Part shown: in pieces, positions 1 through 5,785 of the stretch
How the letters are laid out: each line of letters begins with the position of its first letter
Position numbering within the stretch: position 1 is the first letter of the stretch
NCBI GenBank assembly: GCA_017625275.1
Contig: JAGALI010000186.1
Location: forward strand, 1-5,785
Reading direction: 5' to 3'
Source of the DNA: Clostridia bacterium
GTDB lineage: Bacteria; Bacillota; Clostridia; Oscillospirales; CAG-272
DNA: 5,785 nt
The notes under the pieces: model-generated
Seen by the model: only the letters and a program-made list of their open reading frames with translations
Databases searched by the model: none
Told to the model about the DNA's origin: nothing
Translations under genes and position numbers: made by a program

Positions 1-618
1 AAGCGCACAGGCGCATATGGCTTTGCCACAAAGGGAGGAAACAACGGAGAAAGCCATAATCACATAGATGTTGGCACCTTCATTCTTTCAAGAAATAACA
101 AGCAAATTATTTGTGATATAGGTAGTGGTCCATATGAGGAGGGCTATCACACCGAAAAAAGATATACCTTCTTCCATCCAAGCGCATATTCTCACAGCAT
201 TCCTATCATCGACGGAGAGGGTGAGGACAATATAAGACGCGACGATGTGTGCGTAATTTACGACGAAAAGACAAGCACAGCGCGCATGGATATTGCAAAT
301 GCGTTTGGCAGAGATTACATAAAGAGCGTTTTGCGTGAATTTACTCTTGATGAGGAAAAAATCGCGCTTTGCGACACCTTTGATTTGACAAGGGAAGGCG
401 AAATCACAGAAAGGCTTGTCGCTATGATAGAGCCAAGGGTGATTGGCGGAGTGCTGACAATAGACGATACTAGATTAATCTCGGACATAATTCCAAAAAT
501 AACCGAAAAAACGGTCAAATCACACATGGGTGGAGCGCATAAGGTTTATCTTATTGACTATGTGCTTCCAAGGGGACAAAGAGAATTTAAAATCATTTTT
601 GATATGGAGACAAAATGA
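1..618 (+). CDS. heparinase II/III-like polysaccharide lyase, C-terminal part (5' truncated by window edge)
   Basis: Frame 1 is open from the first base to the TGA at 616-618, giving 205 visible residues. The true start lies outside the window; the ATG at 295 and the other internal starts fall inside the conserved domain. The visible part matches the C-terminal beta-sandwich of the heparinase II/III-like family. Near the edge, at residues 12-27, is a GGNNGESHNHIDVGTF stretch, which fits the family's HNH-x-D-x-G motif (H19, H21, D23). It is followed by CDIGSGPY (D39) and AYSHSIPIIDGEG (H65). In studied relatives, equivalent His and Asp residues bind a structural metal or lie at the active site; I assign the individual residues here by pattern only. 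The family cleaves uronic-acid-containing polysaccharides by beta-elimination, but its members act on many polymers (heparin, alginate and others), so the substrate is open. The helical N-terminal domain is not visible, so neither a signal peptide nor the catalytic Tyr can be judged. The gene overlaps the next one by 4 nt (ATGA). Confidence 0.85.
   Translation, partial: KRTGAYGFATKGGNNGESHNHIDVGTFILSRNNKQIICDIGSGPYEEGYHTEKRYTFFHPSAYSHSIPIIDGEGEDNIRRDDVCVIYDEKTSTARMDIANAFGRDYIKSVLREFTLDEEKIALCDTFDLTREGEITERLVAMIEPRVIGGVLTIDDTRLISDIIPKITEKTVKSHMGGAHKVYLIDYVLPRGQREFKIIFDMETK
606..610 (+). promoter_or_regulatory. ribosome binding site of the GH36 gene, inside the end of the lyase gene
   Basis: GGAGA lies 4 nt before the ATG at 615, a rather short spacing. 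It sits within the last codons of the upstream lyase gene. With the ATGA overlap (615-618), this suggests that translation of the GH36 gene is coupled to termination of the lyase gene. Confidence 0.6.
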
Positions 619-2474
619 AAGCAGTTAGAGTAGATTTTTTATTTAATGTATATGGCGATTTTGAAAGAGCCTTTGGAGAGGGCGCGTGGAATGGCGACAC
701 CTATATCTATAGGAACAGCGAAATCGAGCTTGTAAGCAGAACAACAAGGCAAGAGGGCGGAATTTTTAGCCGTGCCGATAAAATCAAAAACATATCCTCA
801 AGGAGCATTGAAATCACCTGTGCACTTTCAAGATTTGCGCTAAATGGTGGCGAATATGAGGTATATACACAGACAAATCAGCACATAAGAGAGGGTCAGG
901 GAGAGTGGCAGCCCCTTGTCACAGGAGTATTTGGCTCAAGCGACGAGATAAGAACTAATCAAGATGTCAATCCCTTTGTGGCTGTCTATAATCAGCAAAA
1001 TAGTAGGGGTATTGCGTATCATCTTATGTGCTCGTCAATGTTTGAATATCGAGTAAGCCGTCATTGTGAATTTCTTGACGATAAGGTGGTTTTAGTTGAG
1101 CTTGGAATAAAGGGCGACAATTTCAGCTATACCCTTGCACCAAACGAGGAGCTTTGCTTGCCAGAAATCATATATTACGAGTTCAAGTCAAAAACAGACC
1201 TTGACGCATACAAGCTTCATCGCTATTTTAATAGTTTAGGCGAGGCGCGCCTACCCATTATCTATAATTCATGGATGAGCAATTTTGACCTGATTGAATT
1301 TGATGACCTTATGCGTCAGCTAGAGGGCGCAGTGGAGCTTGGCTGTGAATACTTTACAGTTGATGCAGGCTGGTTTGGCATCACGCAAAAATGGTGGGAT
1401 GTTGTTGGTGACTGGCAAGAGAGCACGCAAAGCTCAATGAAGGGCAGACTAAAGGAATTTAGCGACAGGGTAAGAGAGGCAGGACTCAAATTCGGACTTT
1501 GGTTCGAGATTGAAAGGGCTAGCCTTGAAAGCGAAAATCTAAGGGCGCACCCTGAGTATTACATAATCGACGGCGCACACGCATATGTTGATTTTTCAAA
1601 GCGTGAGGCGTGCGATTTTATCTATGGAATTTTAAAGAATAACATAGAAAAATATGGTGTTGAATTTATAAAATTCGACCTAAACGCACCACTTCGCTTC
1701 GACAAGACAAGACACGCCTTTATCGATTACTATGAGGGCTATAAATATTTCCTCTCGCTTATAAGGCGTGATTATCCAGATTTGCACCTTGAATGCTGTG
1801 CGAGTGGTGGTGGCAGAATGTCGCTGTCTAATGTGCCATACTTCGATTCCTTCTGGATGAGCGACAATCACGGAATATACCCTCAGCTTGAAATCTTTAA
1901 AAATACAATAAAGCGCATGCCCTCAAGCAGGCTGGAGCGTTGGGCAACCGTGCGCTCCGTTGAAGACTTTACCCCAACCTACCCTGTGGGTGGCAAGGAG
2001 GAGAGAATCCTTTTAAGCTCTCACTCCAACTGGCAAAGGGTAGAGGAGGCGAGCATAGAGTTTATCAAAAACGCACTAGTAGGTGGACCTATCGGTATTA
2101 GCTGTGACCTCACACAGGTGTCAGAGGGCACAAAAAGGGAGCTTGCAGAGCTTATAGCCGAGTACAAGGGCGAAAGGGCATTTTGGCAAGATAGCGAATG
2201 TCATATTCTTTGCGACACTAAGACTATGCTTGCGCTTCAATTTAATGATAAGGATTATAACGAAATCAAAGTTTATATCTACACTAAGCATCCAAATCAA
2301 GAATATGTAACAGTATATCCATTCTTTGATAAGGTAGAGGAGCGCACCTACACAGTCGTTAGTGGCGATGAGATGTGTGAGATGAGCGAGAGAGGGCTTG
2401 ACGAAAACGGAATAACCTTCAGGGCAAATCTACAAAATCAATCAAAAAAGGCAGTTCTTAAGATTAAGAGGTAA
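615..2474 (+). CDS. glycoside hydrolase family 36, alpha-galactosidase-like (divergent)
   Basis: This is a complete 619-residue retaining glycosidase of GH36 type, expected to remove a terminal alpha-linked sugar, classically alpha-galactose. Three parts can be seen: a beta-rich N-terminal domain (about 1-205), a TIM barrel (about 210-530) and a small C-terminal beta domain (about 535-619). Barrel landmarks are YNSWMSNF, FTVDAGWFG (D250, W253), VGDWQ, FGLWFEIE, FIKFDLNA and FWMSDNHG. By position D355 is the likely nucleophile and D417 the likely acid/base; their 62-residue separation resembles characterised GH36 enzymes. The ECCASGGGR motif at 393-401 matches the family's C-x-SGG-R substrate-binding loop. 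Several canonical residues differ: KFDLNA instead of a KWDxNR-type motif, RMS instead of RxD after the glycine run, and FEIE instead of FEPE. Alpha-galactosidase specificity is therefore not assured. At 619 residues it is somewhat shorter than typical GH36 proteins of about 700 or more. The N-terminus has no signal peptide, pointing to a cytoplasmic enzyme. The ATG at 615 is supported by GGAGA at 606-610 and the ATGA overlap with the lyase gene. Confidence 0.88.
   Translation: MKAVRVDFLFNVYGDFERAFGEGAWNGDTYIYRNSEIELVSRTTRQEGGIFSRADKIKNISSRSIEITCALSRFALNGGEYEVYTQTNQHIREGQGEWQPLVTGVFGSSDEIRTNQDVNPFVAVYNQQNSRGIAYHLMCSSMFEYRVSRHCEFLDDKVVLVELGIKGDNFSYTLAPNEELCLPEIIYYEFKSKTDLDAYKLHRYFNSLGEARLPIIYNSWMSNFDLIEFDDLMRQLEGAVELGCEYFTVDAGWFGITQKWWDVVGDWQESTQSSMKGRLKEFSDRVREAGLKFGLWFEIERASLESENLRAHPEYYIIDGAHAYVDFSKREACDFIYGILKNNIEKYGVEFIKFDLNAPLRFDKTRHAFIDYYEGYKYFLSLIRRDYPDLHLECCASGGGRMSLSNVPYFDSFWMSDNHGIYPQLEIFKNTIKRMPSSRLERWATVRSVEDFTPTYPVGGKEERILLSSHSNWQRVEEASIEFIKNALVGGPIGISCDLTQVSEGTKRELAELIAEYKGERAFWQDSECHILCDTKTMLALQFNDKDYNEIKVYIYTKHPNQEYVTVYPFFDKVEERTYTVVSGDEMCEMSERGLDENGITFRANLQNQSKKAVLKIKR
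2466..2472 (+). promoter_or_regulatory. ribosome binding site of the GH30 gene
   Basis: AAGAGGT at 2466-2472 is one base short of the ideal AAGGAGGT. The AAGAGG core ends 6 nt before the ATG at 2478. It overlaps the TAA stop codon of the GH36 gene (2472-2474), so a ribosome finishing GH36 is already placed for restart. It fixes 2478 as the start. Confidence 0.75.
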
Positions 2475-2477
2475 GAT

Positions 2478-3752
2478 ATGTTTATTAAGAGCACAAAAAA
2501 TAGCCCTTGGCAAGAGGGCAAAGCAACAGGTGAGCAGGGAATCTCTATTTCTCTTGGCGCAAGAAAGCAAAAAATCAGAGGCTTTGGATGTTGCTTTAGT
2601 GAGCTTAGCGCAGAGGCACTTAATGCTCTTTGCGAAAAGGATAAGGACGCAATACTTGATGAGCTTTTTGGCGCGCAGGGCTGTGATTTTACATTCTGTC
2701 GCACCCCTATGGGCGCTAGTGACTTTGCGACAAGCTTCTATTCCTATAACGAGGAAAATGGCGACTACGAGATGAAGCATTTCTCTGTTGAACGAGACGA
2801 GAAATTGCTTCTTCCACTTATAAAAGAGGCGATAAAAAGACAGGACGCGCTTCAAATCTTTGCATCCCCCTGGTGTCCACCACTTTGGCTAAAGACAAAA
2901 CGCGCATATAGCTTTGGCGTTTTTGATAAAACCGAGGAAAAGCTAAGCGCATACGCCCTCTATTTCAGAAAATATGTCGAGGAGTATGCGAAAAGAGGTG
3001 TAAAAATCAATTTTGTAACCCCACAAAATGAGCCGTGCAGTAATCAGGTTTTTCCGTCCTGCGTTTGGACAGGCAAGGAGCTTACGGAGTTTGTAGGTGG
3101 CTATCTTGGCAAGGCGCTTGAGGGTACAGATACAGAAATAATCTTTGGAACAGTAAACGGGCCAGAAACCGATGGCAGATACCTTTGGACAAGATATTGC
3201 GACTACCTTGGCACAGCAATGCAGGATAAGGAAGCGAGAAAATACATAAAGGCAGTTGGCTATCAATGGGCAGGAAAATACGCGCTTGCACAGACAAGGC
3301 AGGACTTCCCAGAGCTTGAAATTATACAGACGGAGAGCGAGTGTGGAGACGGAGAAAACACATGGGCACAGATGATGTATATCTTTGAGCTTATGCAAAA
3401 TTATTTCTATCATGGCGCGTCATCATATGTGTATTGGAATTTGGCGCTTATGAAGGGTCAAAGCAGTACATGGGGCTGGAGACAAAACTCACTTGTTACA
3501 GTTGAAAACGGCAAGGCGACATATACCCCTGAATTTTACCTTATGAAGCATTTTTCACACTTTGTAAAAAGAGGCGCATACTGTCTTGAGGTTAAGGGAG
3601 AGCTGTCCTCGTGCTGTGTAGCATTTGAAAACCCAGATGGCACAAGGGCTGTTGCGTGCTATAACCCATACTCCACCGAAAAAGTAATTACCATAGAGGG
3701 CAAGAGCTATGCTCTTGAGTCAGGAAGCATTAATACAATAGTAATTGAATAG
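2478..3752 (+). CDS. glycoside hydrolase family 30 (glucosylceramidase-like beta-glycosidase)
   Basis: This is a complete 424-residue retaining beta-glycosidase of the family that includes human glucocerebrosidase and bacterial beta-glucosidases, beta-xylosidases and beta-1,6-glucanases. Landmarks in order are IRGFGCCFSE (GFG at 35-37, the entry strand of the barrel), CRTPMGASDF (R75), ASPWCPPLW (W132), VTPQNEPCS with E185 as likely acid/base, IIQTESECGDG with E288 as likely nucleophile (E286 is the alternative), and YVYWNLAL (W320). The 103-residue gap between E185 and E288 is close to that between the two catalytic Glu of human glucocerebrosidase. The last 80 or so residues form the beta-sandwich that accompanies GH30 barrels and end in SGSINTIVIE, so the protein looks intact, only compact. 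There is no signal peptide; a cytoplasmic exo-acting role on imported oligosaccharides is inferred. The gene starts 3 nt after GH36 and is followed after 8 nt by the fusion gene, which fits one operon. The sugar it removes (glucose, xylose, fucose or other) cannot be decided. Confidence 0.9.
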   Translation: MFIKSTKNSPWQEGKATGEQGISISLGARKQKIRGFGCCFSELSAEALNALCEKDKDAILDELFGAQGCDFTFCRTPMGASDFATSFYSYNEENGDYEMKHFSVERDEKLLLPLIKEAIKRQDALQIFASPWCPPLWLKTKRAYSFGVFDKTEEKLSAYALYFRKYVEEYAKRGVKINFVTPQNEPCSNQVFPSCVWTGKELTEFVGGYLGKALEGTDTEIIFGTVNGPETDGRYLWTRYCDYLGTAMQDKEARKYIKAVGYQWAGKYALAQTRQDFPELEIIQTESECGDGENTWAQMMYIFELMQNYFYHGASSYVYWNLALMKGQSSTWGWRQNSLVTVENGKATYTPEFYLMKHFSHFVKRGAYCLEVKGELSSCCVAFENPDGTRAVACYNPYSTEKVITIEGKSYALESGSINTIVIE

Positions 3753-3756
3753 GAGA
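3751..3756 (+). promoter_or_regulatory. ribosome binding site of the GH29-like/GH39 fusion gene
   Basis: AGGAGA begins within the TAG stop codon of the GH30 gene (3750-3752). The GGAG core ends 5 nt before the ATG at 3761, which is ideal spacing. It defines the start of the next gene and repeats the stop-codon/ribosome-site arrangement seen before the GH30 gene. Confidence 0.75.
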
Positions 3757-3760
3757 GCCT

Positions 3761-5785
3761 ATGAGCTATATAGATAAGTTTTACGAGCATCGCTGGGGTG
3801 TTTTCAATCATTTTCTGTATACAATACAAAACAATCCAAGCCTTCCTAACAGCTACGGCAGGAAAACAAGCTGGGATGAGCTTGTAAATGAATTTAACGT
3901 TCAAAGACTGGCGTTTCAGCTAAACGAAATCGGCACAAAGTATTATGTGATAACTGTTATGCAGGGCACAAAGTATATGATAGCGCCAAACGCTACCTTT
4001 GATAAAATCGCAGGCACTCTCCCAGGAGAGGCGTGTAGCACGCGCGACCTAATTATGGAGCTTTCAAACGAGCTTGAGAAATACGGAATAGACCTGTTTT
4101 TATATTTCACAGGCGACGGACCATATAAAAACGAGGATGTTGGCGCAAAATTCGGCTTTATCGAGCCACGCTCAGATGGCGTCACAATGGATTTTGTTAA
4201 GCGCTGGGCTAGCGTGCTTGAGGAATACTCCTTAAGATACGGAGACAGAGTAAAGGGCTGGTGGGTTGACGGCTGTTATAAGGATGCGTTTAAGTACACC
4301 GATGAAATGCTAAGGGTGCTATATGATGCCTGCAAGGCTGGAAACCCAGATGCAATAGTAGCCTTAAATGGTGGACTTGGCAATGAATTTAAGCCAAATT
4401 TCGAGGGCGAGGATTTTGTCTGTGGTGAGTTTAATGAGCTTGGACATTTCCCAAAATCTCGCTTTACCGATGGCGCACAGGCGCATGTTTTAGCACCACT
4501 TGGCACAGGGGATTGTGGAATAGGCGCAACCTGGGGCTCCTTTGGACTTGGCTATGATAAGCAGTATATAACGGACTATGTGTGCGACCTACACGATGCT
4601 GGTGGAGTTGTAACCTTTGATATAGGAGTGTATCGTGACGGAAGCTTATCGGCGGAGCACATAGATGCACTTAAATATGTTGCGAGAAATATATGGTGCA
4701 GACCCACTGCTACAGTCGAGAATAAAATCACCTTGAATTTTGACAAGGAGGTCGGCAAAATCAAGGTAATGCACGCCGTAAACAACGGACCTGTGGTTGC
4801 AGGAGAGGACCAGACAAGAGGAAACCAAAACGCATACAAAAGCGCAAAAATTCCTTATGCAAGAACTCACGACGCCTCGTTTTATGCAGGCTATGGTGGA
4901 GAGCATACAATAGATGTTCACGCAATATTCCCTAGCTTTGACGCAGATGAAAACGACGAGGCTAGCTACGATTTTGCCTGCACCGATAATTACATCGCAC
5001 AAATATTTAAGTATGGTGCAAAGCCCTTTTACCGTCTTGGCTCAAAAATAGAGCACGAGGTAAAGAAATACGGCACAATCAAGCCAAAGGATTTTAATAA
5101 ATGGGCAAGAATTTGTGAGCATATAATCGCACACTATACCGAGGGCTGGGCAAAAGGCTTTAAATACGATATAGAATATTGGGAAATCTGGAACGAGCCT
5201 GACCTCGACCCAGAGGATAGCACAAACAAGCGTTGCTGGAGTGGCACAGAGGACGAGTTTGCACAGCTTTATGTAATCGCCTCAAAGCATTTAAAGTCAC
5301 GCTTCCCACACCTTAAAATCGGTGGCCCTGCGCTGGCATGGAATGAGGATTGGCTAAAGCGCTTCCTTGCAAGAATTGCACCACAGGGTGCGCCACTTGA
5401 CTTCCTCTCGTGGCACTGGTATGGAACAGACCCTAAAAATATGTCAAGAAAGGGAAGCAGTGTAAAAGAAATAGCAAGACGAATAGGCTATGGCAACGCA
5501 GAGAGTATTCTAAATGAGTGGAACTATGTGCGTGGCTGGGATGATGATTTTATTTATAGCATAGAGCAAATTATTGGCATGAAGGGCGCAGCGTTTACCT
5601 CTGCATGCATGGCGTGTGGTCAAGGCAACCCTGACATTGATATGCTTATGTATTATGATGCAAGACCCGGCACCTTTAATGGCTTGTTTGACTTCTATAC
5701 AATGCGACCTCTAAAGGGCTATTATCCCTTCCTTATATATTCAAGGCTATATGAGCTTGAAAATCAAACAGAGGCAATAGTCACA
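3761..5785 (+). CDS. two-domain glycosidase: GH29-like (alpha-L-fucosidase-type) barrel fused to GH39 (3' truncated by window edge)
   Basis: One frame runs from the ATG at 3761 to the window edge without a stop, giving 675 visible residues. The first module (about 1-313) resembles GH29: HRWGVFNHF near the start (W12, H17), GTKYYVITVMQGTKY (59-72), RYGDRVKGWWVDG with D170 where the GH29 nucleophile is expected, ATWGSFGLGY, and GGVVTFDIGVYRDGSL (281-296), which parallels the GH29 GGNLLLNIGPxxDG signature. The second module (about 318 onward) is GH39: KVMHAVNNGPV (starting near 335), YARTHDASFYAGYGGEH, EYWEIWNEPD with E479 as likely acid/base, LSWHWYGTD (H552) and SILNEWNYV with E586 as likely nucleophile. 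GH39 enzymes remove beta-xylose, alpha-L-iduronate or related sugars. The modules join within a few residues with no Ser/Pro/Gly linker. The C-terminal beta domain usual in GH39 is mostly missing beyond the edge. There is no signal peptide, so it is probably cytoplasmic. The GH39 call is firm; the GH29 relationship is distant, and activity of that half is uncertain. Confidence 0.85.
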   Translation, partial: MSYIDKFYEHRWGVFNHFLYTIQNNPSLPNSYGRKTSWDELVNEFNVQRLAFQLNEIGTKYYVITVMQGTKYMIAPNATFDKIAGTLPGEACSTRDLIMELSNELEKYGIDLFLYFTGDGPYKNEDVGAKFGFIEPRSDGVTMDFVKRWASVLEEYSLRYGDRVKGWWVDGCYKDAFKYTDEMLRVLYDACKAGNPDAIVALNGGLGNEFKPNFEGEDFVCGEFNELGHFPKSRFTDGAQAHVLAPLGTGDCGIGATWGSFGLGYDKQYITDYVCDLHDAGGVVTFDIGVYRDGSLSAEHIDALKYVARNIWCRPTATVENKITLNFDKEVGKIKVMHAVNNGPVVAGEDQTRGNQNAYKSAKIPYARTHDASFYAGYGGEHTIDVHAIFPSFDADENDEASYDFACTDNYIAQIFKYGAKPFYRLGSKIEHEVKKYGTIKPKDFNKWARICEHIIAHYTEGWAKGFKYDIEYWEIWNEPDLDPEDSTNKRCWSGTEDEFAQLYVIASKHLKSRFPHLKIGGPALAWNEDWLKRFLARIAPQGAPLDFLSWHWYGTDPKNMSRKGSSVKEIARRIGYGNAESILNEWNYVRGWDDDFIYSIEQIIGMKGAAFTSACMACGQGNPDIDMLMYYDARPGTFNGLFDFYTMRPLKGYYPFLIYSRLYELENQTEAIVT

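Noticed and set aside
247..618. A separate 123-residue gene starting at the ATG at 295 or the GTG/ATG-like codons near 247.
   Set aside because: The same frame is open to the window edge and the upstream 80 or so residues carry the conserved heparinase II/III motifs, so this is the tail of a larger truncated gene.
1237..1253. Inverted repeat TAGGCG / CGCCTA around the palindrome AGGCGCGCCT, resembling a small hairpin.
   Set aside because: It is deep inside the GH36 coding region, has only a 6-bp stem and no following T-run, so it is not a terminator; probably chance in a GC-rich patch.
2442..3413. Long antisense open frames opposite the GH30 gene (137 and 156 codons).
   Set aside because: Their products look like Cys/Leu/Ser-rich shadow translations with no recognisable domain, while the + strand carries clear GH30 catalytic motifs throughout.
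2475..3760. Possible promoter or terminator in the gaps at 2475-2477 and 3753-3760.
   Set aside because: The gaps are only 3 and 8 nt and are occupied by ribosome binding sites; no -35/-10 pair or stem-loop with T-run is present.
3..4486. The 14-base word GCGCACAGGCGCAT occurs at 3-16 and again at 4473-4486, and GCGCA/GGCGCA words recur throughout.
   Set aside because: Both copies lie in coding sequence, in different frames relative to their motifs. GCA/GCG Ala, GGC Gly and CGC Arg codons are used heavily, so such words are expected by chance; no spacing pattern or flanking repeat supports an element.
4646..5002. A 118-codon antisense frame opposite the fusion gene with hydrophobic runs that could mimic membrane segments.
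   Set aside because: The + strand frame is continuous and carries conserved GH39 motifs here; the antisense product is a codon-bias shadow without a ribosome site I could support.

Overview
The window is coding from end to end on the + strand. It holds four tightly packed genes for carbohydrate-active enzymes, with no visible promoter, terminator, RNA gene, repeat array or mobile element. Codon usage (AAG and AAA for Lys, AGA/AGG/CGC for Arg, CTT for Leu, GCA/GCG for Ala, GGC for Gly), moderate-to-low GC, Shine-Dalgarno sites on the internal genes and the protein types suggest an uncultured, glycan-degrading Firmicutes (Clostridia-like) bacterium, probably from a gut or other anaerobic habitat. 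This taxonomic guess is inference from style and family resemblance only.

Layout: (1) 1-618, the C-terminal end of a heparinase II/III-like polysaccharide lyase, cut by the left edge. (2) 615-2474, a complete GH36 (alpha-galactosidase-like) glycosidase that overlaps gene 1 by 4 nt. (3) 2478-3752, a complete GH30 glycosidase starting 3 nt after gene 2. (4) 3761-5785, a long reading frame starting 8 nt after gene 3 and running off the right edge with no stop. It fuses an N-terminal GH29-like (alpha-L-fucosidase-type) barrel to a GH39 (beta-xylosidase / alpha-L-iduronidase-type) barrel.

The overlap and the very short gaps, with ribosome binding sites built into or touching the preceding stop codons, indicate one operon with translational coupling. 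The three visible N-termini have no signal peptide or transmembrane segment, so these enzymes probably act in the cytoplasm on imported oligosaccharides. A lyase that would remove uronic acid units, an alpha-glycosidase (GH36), a beta-glycosidase (GH30) and a double-headed GH29-like/GH39 enzyme together look like a set for dismantling one branched, uronic-acid-containing heteroglycan. The actual substrate cannot be read from the sequence.

The most unusual feature is the in-frame GH29-like/GH39 fusion. It has almost no linker, its GH29-like half has lost a hallmark fucosidase motif, and a perfect Shine-Dalgarno octamer lies near the domain junction.
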